Notes: generated by a model not told the origin, from the letters alone. Counted from the stretch's first letter, positions 33,539 through 42,239 are shown. The stretch is 53,564 bases of DNA from CAYTLW01 sp964438735 (GCA_964438735.1 CAYTLW010000042.1:1-53564); one strand, 5' to 3'. Numbers and translations are program-made.

Positions 33539-34015
33539 GTGGCGCGACCATTGCCCATCAACGAGGTCGCCGATGGCCTGTGGGTCGGCCCCTGCCCGCG
33601 CTCGCCCGAGTTCATCCGCGACCTGCGCCAGGTGCACGGGCTGACCGGACTGGTCAACCTGCAGACCGACGGCGATCTCGAAGAGTTGGGCATGGCCTGG
33701 CCGCTGATGTGGCGCTTCTTGATGAGCGTCGGCATCTCGGCGTTGCGCGTCGAGATCGTCGACTTCGATGACCGCAGCCTCGTCGCCCACCTGGACCGCG
33801 CCGCCGATGCCGTCCAGGAGATGGTCGGCGCAGGGCATCCGACCTATCTGCACTGCACGGCGGGGGTGAATCGCTCGCCGACCGCCGCCATCGCCTGGTT
33901 GGTTCGTCACAAGGGCATGGCCCTCGATGAAGCGTGGCAACAGGTGACCAGTCGGCGCACCTCGGCACCCAACCGAAGGGTGCTGGACCACTGGGTTGCC
34001 GGACAGAACCTTTGA
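33539..34015 (+). CDS. Dual-specificity/tyrosine phosphatase-like protein
   Basis: A 158-residue cytoplasmic protein with the CX5R phosphatase loop HCTAGVNRS (Cys106, Arg112). An upstream acidic stretch VEIVDFDDRS may supply the general acid. The size and the early GLWVGPCPRSPEF match small cysteine phosphatases of the DSP type. Start is GTG 33539 after AGAGGCGATTGAC. It sits between the PEGA protein and the radical SAM gene. Substrate unknown; it could act on phosphoprotein or a small phosphorylated metabolite. Confidence 0.88.
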   Translation: MARPLPINEVADGLWVGPCPRSPEFIRDLRQVHGLTGLVNLQTDGDLEELGMAWPLMWRFLMSVGISALRVEIVDFDDRSLVAHLDRAADAVQEMVGAGHPTYLHCTAGVNRSPTAAIAWLVRHKGMALDEAWQQVTSRRTSAPNRRVLDHWVAGQNL

Positions 34016-34079
34016 GGCCCTCGCCCGAAGGCGGTAGGGTAGGTGGTGCGACGACGCCCCCGTCGATCGCGGAGTCCGA

Positions 34080-35768
34080 ATGGGTCAGCCCAATCGCCAG
34101 ATCGAGATCCAGCTCGGACACCTGTGCAACAACCGCTGCGTCTTCTGCGTCTCCGGTCAGCTCAGCGAGCTGAAGCGGGCGCCGCAATTGCCCGACGAGC
34201 CCATTCGACGGCAGCTGGCCAAAGCCCGCGAAAGTGGCGCCAAGAAGGTCACGTTTCTCGGCGGTGAGCCCACCATTCAGCGCTCCTTCCTGCCCCTGCT
34301 GGCCTACACGGTGGAGCTGGATTTCGACGAGATCGTCATCTTCACCAACGGCGTGATGACCACCCGCGGCAGCTTCCGCGATCGCACCCTGGCGGTGCTG
34401 GACAAGCTCGGTCCGCGCATGGCCGAGCGGGTCATCTGGCGCTTTTCGCTGCAGGGCGGCACCCGCGAGGCGCACGACCTCACCACGACCAATCCCGGCG
34501 CCTGGGATCGCATCCAGCAGTCCATGGAGCTGGTCCACCAGCAGGGCGGTCGCATCAGCGGCAACATGTGCGTGGTGACCCACAACTGGCAGTCGGTGTC
34601 CTCGCTGGCCGAAGTCGCGGCGCGCTACGAGTTGGAAGATCTGCACCTGGACATGTTCCGACCGCGCGACTCCGGCGACCGCACCAAGGAGTACCTGCGC
34701 ACCTTGATGACGCGCTACACGGAGATGGCGCCCGCCTTCCGCGATCTCATCACGGGCTGCGACGAGCGCCTGGGCCCCGACTACGACGTCAACATCGGCA
34801 ACATGCCCTACTGCGTCGCCCCGGACCTGGCGCACAAGATGCACCATGACGGCGAATACACCGTCACCGTGGCCGCCAGCGGCCAGGGAACCACCCAGGA
34901 AGGCTTCGACAAGTACACCGACAAGCGCTCGGACAAGCACAAGATGCCCGCCTGCGAGGGCTGCGTCTTTGATGCCCATTGCGGTGGCGTCTTCGATCTC
35001 TACGCCGAGTTCCACGGCGAGGATGAGTTCACCACCGTCACTCCCGAGGGCTTGTGGCAGATAGATGAGCGCGGCCATCACTTCGTCCTGCTGGCCAGTG
35101 ACGCCATCGATGCCTGGTCCAACGCCGACGCAGGCCGTCGCGTCACCCGCATCGACGAGCGGGCCGGTGAGATCGACGTCGAGGTGTCGGTCGATGGCGA
35201 GCCATGGCGCGTGGTATTGCGCCGCGCCGGTCGGGGCGGCGCGCGCACCGGCTGGGCCACCCTGAGCGGTCGGCGATTCGAGGCCGCCCTGTTCGACTCT
35301 CCGCCCGGTTCCGCCAGCGCCATCGACGCCCTGCGCGACGCGCTGGGGGACCTGAATCGTCGCCTGGATGGCGGCGACTCAGCGATAGATGGCTTCGAGG
35401 GCCTGCCCGGTGCCTGGCGCCAGGCTGTCCTCTCAGGACGGCGTCGCGCCGCGGCCCAGGCTCGTGTGCGCAACAACGCGCTGGCCCTGGCCCGCGGCTT
35501 GCAGGGCGTGGAACTTGCCGGTTTGCGCCAGCAAGAGACCGAGCGCACCGAAGATGGGCGCTGGATCGCGGTGCGATTCGGCCAGGGCAGCGGACACGTG
35601 ACGCTCTCGATCGGCGTGGAGCCCGGCCCCGACGGCGGCGCCAGGCCGCCACTGAAGCACGTCGCGGAGGGCCTGGATGCGGAGCGTCTCGCCGCCTTCA
35701 GCCAGGCGCTCGGCCGCCACCTGCGCGGCCGTCAGCGCGCCGCCAGCAACCAGCCCGTGCCTCGTTGA
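34080..35768 (+). CDS. Radical SAM protein with SPASM-like second cysteine cluster
   Basis: A 562-residue enzyme. The radical SAM CX3CX2C motif is CNNRCVFC (Cys16, Cys20, Cys23), followed by the SAM-binding FLGGEPT (59-65). A second cluster, PACEGCVFDAHCGG (Cys292, Cys295, Cys301) with Cys245 upstream (NMPYC), resembles a SPASM/twitch auxiliary Fe-S site. Residues after ~330 form an additional ~230-residue domain I do not recognise. SPASM-type enzymes usually modify peptides or proteins, but a reduced cluster also occurs in small-molecule enzymes. The phosphatase gene lies 64 bases upstream and a 35-residue gene 130 bases downstream. Confidence 0.85.
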   Translation: MGQPNRQIEIQLGHLCNNRCVFCVSGQLSELKRAPQLPDEPIRRQLAKARESGAKKVTFLGGEPTIQRSFLPLLAYTVELDFDEIVIFTNGVMTTRGSFRDRTLAVLDKLGPRMAERVIWRFSLQGGTREAHDLTTTNPGAWDRIQQSMELVHQQGGRISGNMCVVTHNWQSVSSLAEVAARYELEDLHLDMFRPRDSGDRTKEYLRTLMTRYTEMAPAFRDLITGCDERLGPDYDVNIGNMPYCVAPDLAHKMHHDGEYTVTVAASGQGTTQEGFDKYTDKRSDKHKMPACEGCVFDAHCGGVFDLYAEFHGEDEFTTVTPEGLWQIDERGHHFVLLASDAIDAWSNADAGRRVTRIDERAGEIDVEVSVDGEPWRVVLRRAGRGGARTGWATLSGRRFEAALFDSPPGSASAIDALRDALGDLNRRLDGGDSAIDGFEGLPGAWRQAVLSGRRRAAAQARVRNNALALARGLQGVELAGLRQQETERTEDGRWIAVRFGQGSGHVTLSIGVEPGPDGGARPPLKHVAEGLDAERLAAFSQALGRHLRGRQRAASNQPVPR

Positions 35769-35786
35769 TTGACCGGTAATCCACAA

Positions 35787-35826
35787 CGAAGGCGAGTCCT
35801 TCGCTCTGCCGCCGCGGCTTTCTTGC
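35787..35826 (+). terminator. Weak terminator-like hairpins after the radical SAM gene
   Basis: A 6-bp perfect stem (cgaagg / ccttcg, loop cgagt) begins 18 bases after the radical SAM stop. A second short stem gccg/cggc follows and runs into tttctt. The stems are short and the T-tract is poor, so termination here is possible but unproven. Confidence 0.3.
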
Positions 35827-35850
35827 CCGCCGGCCGCCGCAAGGTATTGT
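35823..35850 (+). promoter_or_regulatory. Candidate promoter for the 35-residue membrane protein
   Basis: TTGCCC (35823-35828) and TATTGT (35845-35850) are spaced by 16 bases and match the sigma-70 hexamers at four of six positions each. They lie about 50 bases upstream of the small gene. Tentative. Confidence 0.35.
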
Positions 35851-35898
35851 GATCATGCGGCTCCGGACCGGAAACAGAGGTCCCGCCGGGAGGTCGAG

Positions 35899-36006
35899 AT
35901 GGGCGAGATTCTGGTCATTGGCAGCATCATTGGCGGCATCGGCCTGGCGCTCGCCGCGGCCCGATTCAGCCTGTCCGTCGTCGTTGACCTGATCCCGACC
36001 AAGTAG
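35899..36006 (+). CDS. 35-residue single-span membrane protein
   Basis: A small gene with ATG preceded by an excellent GGGAGG six bases away. It encodes MGEILVIGSIIGGIGLALAA, then ARFSLSVVVDLIPTK: one hydrophobic span of about 15-20 residues with an Arg and a charged tail. Its codon use is like that of neighbouring genes. It ends two bases before the convergent lepB stop. There is no leader-cleavage motif or cysteine. It could be a small regulatory membrane protein, or less likely a substrate of the upstream radical SAM enzyme. Confidence 0.6.
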   Translation: MGEILVIGSIIGGIGLALAAARFSLSVVVDLIPTK

Positions 36007-36008
36007 CG

Positions 36009-37286
36009 CTATTGGCAACCGCCATCGGGCTCTTCGTGTACCAGCTGCCCGATGCGGTTGAAGTTCGGCCACCACCAGTCTCGCTCGTAGGCGTACCAGA
36101 TAAAGCCGGCCTTGCCCTTGACCGTGTCCAGGGGCACCAGGCCGAAGAAGCGTCCATCCTTGGAGTTGTCGCGGTTGTCGCCCATGACCAGCAGCTTGCC
36201 GTCGGGCACCACGAATACAGGCCAGTTCTCGTTCAGGGGCGGCGCGTACTGACGGGCGTGGGATGAGTAGCGGCGGTCATCAAACTGGCGCGGTGGCCAG
36301 ACGTCGTCGTTGAGCGGCCCTGTCCAGAGCACCAGGTCCTCGTTGCCATCGGCCCGCCGATGTTGCGCCGTCCAGCGCTGCCCGGACGTGCATTCGCTGA
36401 ACTGCAGGCAGACGTATCCATTGAGATCGCGCAGATGTGCCAGCGCATCCGTCTGGGAGTCGAATCGGGCCAGCACGCGTCCCAGGTCGACCTCTCCATC
36501 CAATTCAGGCGGATGCAGGCACCACTGCTCGTCGTCGTCGGGGCACGGACGGATGAACTCGACGCCCTCACCGCAGTCCAGGGACCTGCCGGAGGCCACC
36601 CGTGCGATGGGTTTGCCGTTGACCTGCAGGTGATTGTTCAGCAGCTGAACGCGGTCGCCTGGCGCGCCGATGACCCGCTTGATGAGGTCCTTGCCCGTGG
36701 ACTCCGGGTCGTCCTTGTAGGGGTACTCGAAGACGATGATCTCACCGGGCAGCGGCTCGCGGAATTCGAGGAACTTGATGCGCGTGAACGGGATCTTGAA
36801 GCCGTAGATGAACTTGTTGACGAACAGGTGATCGTGCACGTGCAGCGTCGGGATCATCGAGCCGGTGGGGATCTTGAACGCCTCGAAGACAAAGGCGCGG
36901 ATCAGCAGGGCCAGGATGATGGCCCAGCCGATGGCCTCGACGTACTCCCGCAGTGGCGACTTGCGGAATCGGCCCAGGTGCCGATCAAGGGCCTCGTCCA
37001 GGGCCTCGACCGCGGACTTCAGCTCGGCCGGGCTGCGCTCCTTGGGTTTGGCCTCACAGGCGCCCGTGAGTCGGTCGCGCAGCTCGCCGATGGCGGTGGC
37101 CGTGCCCTTGTCCAGACGCTTGCCATGCTTCTTGAGCAGGCGCCGGGAGTCGCGCAACAGCCAGGCGGCCGCCTCGTTGAGCTGGCGCAGGTCGCGGGCT
37201 CGTCGACGGCGCACAGCGCGGGGCGTGCCGGCCTTGCGTGACCCCGTCGCTGCGCTTCGATCCCGACGTGCCATTGTCGACCCCAT
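36009..37286 (-). CDS. lepB: Signal peptidase I with extended N-terminus
   Basis: A 425-residue serine-lysine protease that removes signal peptides outside the cytoplasmic membrane. The catalytic Ser143 is in PTGSMIPTL and Lys203 in GKDLIKRVIGAPGD; box E is MGDNRDNSKDGRFFG. One clear membrane helix precedes the serine (AIGWAIILALLIRAFVF). About 110 charged helical residues lie before it, unusual for LepB, and residues ~225-360 hold an insert with six cysteines between boxes D and E. The start is ATG 37286 or, equally, 37274. It is the last gene of the minus-strand run. Confidence 0.94.
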   Translation of the reverse strand: MGSTMARRDRSAATGSRKAGTPRAVRRRRARDLRQLNEAAAWLLRDSRRLLKKHGKRLDKGTATAIGELRDRLTGACEAKPKERSPAELKSAVEALDEALDRHLGRFRKSPLREYVEAIGWAIILALLIRAFVFEAFKIPTGSMIPTLHVHDHLFVNKFIYGFKIPFTRIKFLEFREPLPGEIIVFEYPYKDDPESTGKDLIKRVIGAPGDRVQLLNNHLQVNGKPIARVASGRSLDCGEGVEFIRPCPDDDEQWCLHPPELDGEVDLGRVLARFDSQTDALAHLRDLNGYVCLQFSECTSGQRWTAQHRRADGNEDLVLWTGPLNDDVWPPRQFDDRRYSSHARQYAPPLNENWPVFVVPDGKLLVMGDNRDNSKDGRFFGLVPLDTVKGKAGFIWYAYERDWWWPNFNRIGQLVHEEPDGGCQ

Positions 37287-37366
37287 TGTGGCGAGCGGCC
37301 CTTATGTCACCGGGCGCCCAGGTGGTCAAACCACCGTCCCGTTGATTCATGCCTGGTGAGAACGAC

Positions 37367-37407
37367 GGCGGCCCGCCCCCCTGCCATGGTGAGGGGAGCG
37401 GGCCGCC
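37367..37407 (-). terminator. Strong GC hairpin, possible terminator of the giant lipoprotein gene
   Basis: Perfect 10-bp arms ggcggcccgc and gcgggccgcc are extended by a cccc/gggg pairing with one bulged base, around a loop near ctgccatggtga. It lies ~33 bases beyond the stop of the giant lipoprotein and before lepB, both minus strand. No strong T-tract follows, so it may instead separate or stabilise the transcripts. Confidence 0.5.
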
Positions 37408-37439
37408 TGAATTGATCGAACGCCTGACGGCGATCGGGA

Positions 37440-40400
37440 CTACTTGTTGGCTCGCACCATCACGTTCTCGACCGCCACGCCGGTGCCCGTGTTGTTGATG
37501 CAATCCTTGGAGTCGAAGTAGAAGCGGACCGTGATCCAGCGGCCGTGGTAGGCGCTGACGTCGTAGGTGAACTTCTTCCACTTCTTGAGCGCGTTGGACT
37601 TGCTCAGGGTCCAGTTCTTCTCCTGGTTCTTGAACACGTCGCGGATGTACAGCCGCGTGTAGTCATACGAGCCGCTGGACTCGACGTTCATATACGTCTC
37701 GAAGGTGAGGTAGGTCTTGGCCCCTGCGGCGGGCTTCTTGACGTAGAACATCTTGCTGGTCGCCGAGCCGAAGACCCGCTTCTTACCGGCCGGGCACTTG
37801 ATGTCGTACTTCTTGGTCGACGAGTTGTAGGCGTTGAAGTTCAGCGAGCAGTTGTGGCTCTTGTACGGGATGCCGCTGTTGTCCACGGCCCAGTTGGCCC
37901 CTGAGCTGTTGCCCTTGGAGATGGTCCAGTTCGACTTGGCGTTGCAGGTGATCATGTCGCCGTACGACGCGGTCGGCTTGTTGTCGACGTACATGTCGTC
38001 GATGAACCAGCCCTTGTAGCTGTTCTTGTAGCTGTTGACGCTGTCGAAGTGGAAGCGCACGCGGATGCGCTTGCCCTTGAACTTGGTCAGGTCGACCCAC
38101 AGCCAACGCCAGCCGTACTGCTGCGAGGAGGTGTTGGTGTCGGTGTACTTGACGAAGTGCGAGCTCGACGTGGTCGAGAAGCCGTAGTCGGAGATCTCCA
38201 CGAAGCGCTTGTCGCGAATCGAGGTGGTCTCGGTCTGGTGCCAGCTCTTGAACCACAACGTCACGTTACCCGACTTACCGGCCAGCGGCTCGAGGTCGAT
38301 GATCGGCGACAGCGCCCAACCCTTGGCGGTGTAGGGGCTGTAGTTGACGCCGTCGTTGAAGTTCAGGCTCTCACCGCTGTAGGCACCCGGCGTGGAAGAC
38401 GTCTTGTCGATCTTCCAGGTCGAGCTGTTGGCGCCGTACTTCTTCGCGAACTGCCAGCCGTTGGGGTTGGAGGCCGTGAACGAGTCGTAGTACTGCCCAC
38501 CAGCGCCGACGGCCTTGACCGGACCGGCGTAGGCGTTGATCTCGTCGACGAACCAGCCAGGCGTGGTGTTGTTGATCGAGTCCACCGAGTCGAAGCGGAA
38601 GCGAACCTGGAAGGACTTGCCCTTGAGCGCGCTGATGTCGATGGCCTCCATGTGCCAGGCGTTCTTGTGCTTGCTGTTGTCCAGCAGCACCGACTTGGCG
38701 ATGGACTTGAAGCCGTCGATGGAGAACTCGATGTAGCGCTTGTCATAGGACTTGGACGACTCGACACCGTGGTAGCTGAAGAAGCTGAAGGTGATGTTGC
38801 CCTTGAGCTTGGTCGCGTCGAGCAGGAACTTGCTCACGGCGGTACCGCCGACCTTCTTGTTGTTGCTGTAGTTCTTGCCGTTGTTGAAGTTCAGCGAGTA
38901 GCTGCCGGTCAGCTTGCCGGGCGAGCCGTTGTTGTCGGCGCGCCAGCCGATCTTGGAGTCGGTGTTGTACGTCTGCCAGTTGCTGTCCAGGTAGCTGAAG
39001 CCCTCGGTGTAGGGGATGCCCAGCTTGCCGCACAGCTTGCTGCTGAGGGTGTAGCCGCACTTGCCGGTCGTCTTGTTGCAGACGTCCAGGGTGCACGGGT
39101 TCTTGTCGTCGCACTTGACCGGCGAGCCCGCCTTGCAGGCGCCCTTGCCGTCGCACTTGTCGTTGAGGGTGCAGGCGTTCTTGTCGCTGCACTTGGTCGA
39201 CGTCGACTTGTTGGTCTTGAGGCACTTGTTCACCACGTCATTGCAGTAGTTGTAGGTGCAGACGTTGCCATCATCGCACTTGCGCGGCGTGGTCTTGCTG
39301 CATTTACCCGAGGCGCAGGTGTCGTTGATCGTGCAGTACTTGCCGTCGCTGCAGGGCTTCGTATTGGCCTTGTGGGTGCAGCCGATCTTGTTGACGCAGA
39401 GGTCGTCGGTGCAGCCGTTCTTGTCGTCGCACTTGTTCACAGCGCCGCCCTTGCACTTGCCCTTGCCGTCGCATTTGTCGGGGTTGGTGCAGCTGTTGCC
39501 GTCGTTGCAGGGCACGGTGGTCGCCGCGTTCTTGTAGGTGCAGACGTTGTTCTTGCAGCTGTCCAGCGTGCACGGCTTGCCGTCGTCGCAGTTCTTGCCT
39601 ACTCCCTTGCAGATGGCCTTGCCGCTGATCACGGTGCAGGCGTCGTTTGAGGTGCAGCTGTTCTTGTCGTCGCACTTGCTGCCCTTGGGCATGATGGCGA
39701 ATTGGCAACCCTTGACCTTGTTGCAGGTATCCTTGGTGCAGACGTTGCCGTCGTTGCAGGTGATGGCCTTGCCGGGGGTGCACTTGCCCGTCTTGCAGAC
39801 GTCGCCCGAGGTGCAGACGCTGCCGTCGCTGCACTTGTTGGTGTTGTTGGCATGCTTGCAGCCCGCCTTGGGGTCGCAGCTGTCGTTGGTGCACAGGTTC
39901 TTGTCGTTGCAGTTCTTCTTGGCGCCGACGCAGTTGCCCTTGCCGTCGCAATTGTCGTTGACCGTGCACGCGTTCTTGTCGTCGCACTTGTTCTTGTTGG
40001 GTGTGCCGACGCAGCCCTTGGCCGGGTCGCACTTGTCGTTGGTGCAGACGTTGCCGTCGTTGCAGACCTTCTTCTTGGTGCCCGACTTGCACGCGCCCTT
40101 GTCGCAGATGTCGCCCAGGGTGCAGACGTTGCCATCATCGCAAGCGGCGGTGTTGAAGTCGGCCAGGCAGCCGACGGTCTTGTTGCACTTATCCGTCGTG
40201 CAGGGGTCGCCGTCGTCGCACTTGACCGCGGCGCCGACGCACTTGCCCTTCAAGCAGGCGTCGTTGGAGGTGCACTTGCTGCCGTCTTCGCACTTCTGCT
40301 TGTCGGGCTTGGGCGCGTACTTGCAGTTGCCGGTGGCGGTGTCGCAGCTGTCGTCGGTGCAGACGCTCTTGTCGTCGCAGACCTTCGGCTTGGCGGTGCA

Positions 40401-41981
40401 CTGACCGTCCTTGCAAGCATCGCCGGCGGTGCACTTGTCGCCATCATCGCAGGGCTTGGTGTTGTTCTTGAACTCACAGGCGCCGGTGTCCTTGTTGCAG
40501 GTGTCATCGGAGCATGGGTTCTTGTCGTCGCAGACGATGGCCTTGCCGGGCTTGCACTTGCCGGCGGCGCAGGCGTCGCTCTCGGTGCACTTGCTGCCGT
40601 CATCGCAGGCGGCGGTATTGGGCGTGTTGATGCACTTCTTGGTCTTGGGATCGCAGCTGTCGTCCGTGCACGGATTCTTGTCGTCGCAATCCGGACCGCC
40701 AGCACCGACGCACTTGCCGTCCTTGCAGGAGTCCTTGTCGGTGCACAGGTCACCGTCATCGCACTTGAGCGAGTCGTCCTTGACGCTCTCGCAGCCTTTG
40801 GCCTTGTCGCATGCGTCCTTGGTGCAGGGGTTCTTGTCGTCGCAGTTGAGGAGGTCGCCCTGGCAGGCGCCATCCTTGCAGGCGTCGCCCGAGGTGCAGG
40901 CGCTGCCGTCGTCGCACTGATCGCCGTCGGCCTTGTTTTTGTTGGCGCAGCCGGTGGCCTCGTCGCAGGCGTCATCGGTGCAGGCGTTGTCGTCATCGCA
41001 GTTGACGGGCGTGCCGGCCTTGCACAGACCGGCGGCGCAGACGTCGTTGTTGGTGCAGGCGTTCTTGTCATCGCAGCCGGCGACGTTGTCGGTGTTGCTG
41101 CAGCCGTCATCCTTGTTGCACGCATCGTCGGTGCAGGGGTTGCCGTCGTCACAGCTCACGTCGGTGCCGACGCACTTGCCCTCGGCGCAGGTATCGGACT
41201 CGGTGCAGGCGCTCTCGTCGTCGCAGGCATCCGAGTTGTTGCCAATGGTGCAACCCCAGTTCACCTCGCAGGCCTCCTCGGTGCATGGGTTGTCGTCATC
41301 GCACTTCAGGGCCTCGCCCGTGCAGGCGCCCTGGTCATCGCAGCTGTCCTTGTCGGTGCAGGCGTCGCCGTCATCGCAATCCTTGCCGCCAGCGATGGGC
41401 GTGCCGGCGCAGTTGCCGTCGGCGCCGCAGGCATCGTCGGTGCAGGGGTTGCCGTCGTCGCAGACCTTGGCCTCGCCGCCGCAGGTGCCGCTGGCGCAGA
41501 CGTCGGACTCGGTGCAGGCATCGCCGTCATCGCAGAGGGTGCCGTCGTCGGCGTTGGCCTTCTCGCACTCGCCCGTGCCCGTGTTGCAGACGGCCTTCTC
41601 GCAGGCGCCCACCTCGGTGCCGGCGCAGTCCAGGTCGGCCTTGCAGCCGCCCGAGCCGCTATCCTCTTGTCCGGCGTCATCGCTGCCGGCGTCATCGCCG
41701 CCGCCGCCCGCGTCGCTACCGCCGCCGCCGGTGTCGCCACCGCCGCCGCCGGCGTCACTGCCACCGCCGCCGGCATCACTGCCGCCGCCCGCGTCCGTCG
41801 CGGCCGCGTCGGCTCCCACCGTCGTGTCGGGATCAATGGTCGTGTTCGTGTCGTCGCCGCCGGCGTCCACGCCCACGCTGCCACCTGGCGACGGGGGTGC
41901 ATCCGTTCCGCAGGCGCTGCCCAGCCAGGCCATCGCGGCCAGCAGACAGAACATCGTCGTACACTTGTCCATCCTTCTCAT
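37440..41981 (-). CDS. Giant lipoprotein with 32 alternating Cys/Asp modules and three C-terminal beta-sandwich-like units
   Basis: A 1513-residue protein. ATG 41981 follows GGGAGCAGAACG and gives a signal peptide with lipobox (LGSAC, Cys24). A Gly/Ser/Asp linker spans ~25-112. Then come 32 consecutive modules of ~26 residues with a CDDxxxCTxxxC core, strictly alternating between type A (CDDGDACTESDVCxxGxC) and type B (CDDGNPCTDDACxxxxGC), i.e. 16 pairs. From ~985 three related units of ~170 residues follow (starts near IPYTEGFSYLDSNW, YYDSFTASNPNGW and YGDMITCNAKSNW), each ending with VRF.FDS, resembling MAM or jelly-roll folds. Lys-rich composition rises in the C-terminal part. Adhesion or surface-layer role is an inference. 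Confidence 0.9.
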   Translation of the reverse strand: MRRMDKCTTMFCLLAAMAWLGSACGTDAPPSPGGSVGVDAGGDDTNTTIDPDTTVGADAAATDAGGGSDAGGGGSDAGGGGGDTGGGGSDAGGGGDDAGSDDAGQEDSGSGGCKADLDCAGTEVGACEKAVCNTGTGECEKANADDGTLCDDGDACTESDVCASGTCGGEAKVCDDGNPCTDDACGADGNCAGTPIAGGKDCDDGDACTDKDSCDDQGACTGEALKCDDDNPCTEEACEVNWGCTIGNNSDACDDESACTESDTCAEGKCVGTDVSCDDGNPCTDDACNKDDGCSNTDNVAGCDDKNACTNNDVCAAGLCKAGTPVNCDDDNACTDDACDEATGCANKNKADGDQCDDGSACTSGDACKDGACQGDLLNCDDKNPCTKDACDKAKGCESVKDDSLKCDDGDLCTDKDSCKDGKCVGAGGPDCDDKNPCTDDSCDPKTKKCINTPNTAACDDGSKCTESDACAAGKCKPGKAIVCDDKNPCSDDTCNKDTGACEFKNNTKPCDDGDKCTAGDACKDGQCTAKPKVCDDKSVCTDDSCDTATGNCKYAPKPDKQKCEDGSKCTSNDACLKGKCVGAAVKCDDGDPCTTDKCNKTVGCLADFNTAACDDGNVCTLGDICDKGACKSGTKKKVCNDGNVCTNDKCDPAKGCVGTPNKNKCDDKNACTVNDNCDGKGNCVGAKKNCNDKNLCTNDSCDPKAGCKHANNTNKCSDGSVCTSGDVCKTGKCTPGKAITCNDGNVCTKDTCNKVKGCQFAIMPKGSKCDDKNSCTSNDACTVISGKAICKGVGKNCDDGKPCTLDSCKNNVCTYKNAATTVPCNDGNSCTNPDKCDGKGKCKGGAVNKCDDKNGCTDDLCVNKIGCTHKANTKPCSDGKYCTINDTCASGKCSKTTPRKCDDGNVCTYNYCNDVVNKCLKTNKSTSTKCSDKNACTLNDKCDGKGACKAGSPVKCDDKNPCTLDVCNKTTGKCGYTLSSKLCGKLGIPYTEGFSYLDSNWQTYNTDSKIGWRADNNGSPGKLTGSYSLNFNNGKNYSNNKKVGGTAVSKFLLDATKLKGNITFSFFSYHGVESSKSYDKRYIEFSIDGFKSIAKSVLLDNSKHKNAWHMEAIDISALKGKSFQVRFRFDSVDSINNTTPGWFVDEINAYAGPVKAVGAGGQYYDSFTASNPNGWQFAKKYGANSSTWKIDKTSSTPGAYSGESLNFNDGVNYSPYTAKGWALSPIIDLEPLAGKSGNVTLWFKSWHQTETTSIRDKRFVEISDYGFSTTSSSHFVKYTDTNTSSQQYGWRWLWVDLTKFKGKRIRVRFHFDSVNSYKNSYKGWFIDDMYVDNKPTASYGDMITCNAKSNWTISKGNSSGANWAVDNSGIPYKSHNCSLNFNAYNSSTKKYDIKCPAGKKRVFGSATSKMFYVKKPAAGAKTYLTFETYMNVESSGSYDYTRLYIRDVFKNQEKNWTLSKSNALKKWKKFTYDVSAYHGRWITVRFYFDSKDCINNTGTGVAVENVMVRANK
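39057..41534 (-). repeat. Coding tandem array of 32 Cys/Asp modules (16 A-B pairs)
   Basis: The array spans from the first CDDGDACTESDVC module to the last CDDKNPCTLDVCNKTTGKC. Each module is ~77 bases. The DNA is diverged between modules, so the array is old and is not a recent exact duplication. Module pairs carry six or more cysteines in each half and many Asp. Confidence 0.9.
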
Positions 41982-42166
41982 CGTTCTGCTCCCAATCTGC
42001 GGTGGCGCTGTGTGCGCTTGGCGTGTCGGGCGACTCGCCGCGTCCGCTCCCCTGAATTTGTTGTCGGGTCCCCAGTCCGGCGGACCCATCCGCCAGAACC
42101 GAAAAAGAAGCCCACGGTGCGATTTGGCACTATTGCTGCCAGTCGCCGCGGGGCATCGTGAAGGTG

Positions 42167-42202
42167 TGTATAGCAGTTTGCCTCGGCGGAAATCCAATTT
42201 CC
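42167..42202 (-). promoter_or_regulatory. Candidate -10 and 15-bp palindrome upstream of the giant lipoprotein
   Basis: On the minus strand TATACA (42172-42167) is a good -10. A perfect palindrome ggaaat-cca-atttcc lies at 42188-42202, where the -35 would be (TTGGAT overlaps it, 19-base spacer). A regulator binding here could control the gene; the leader would be ~180 bases long. The weak -35 lowers confidence. Confidence 0.4.
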
Positions 42203-42239
42203 TGACAAGTCGCTGCGTAGACTGGTGTTCAGAGACCTC

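Noticed and set aside
39057..41534. Regular repeats considered as CRISPR
   Set aside because: Unit length is ~77 bases without identical direct repeats or unique spacers, and the array is in frame within a coding gene.
39702..42161. 819-codon open frame on the plus strand opposite the giant lipoprotein
   Set aside because: It is rich in Val, Ala, Gly and Leu because it is antisense to Cys/Asp repeats in GC-rich DNA; it has no start signal and no recognisable domain. The minus strand has a lipobox and regular modules.
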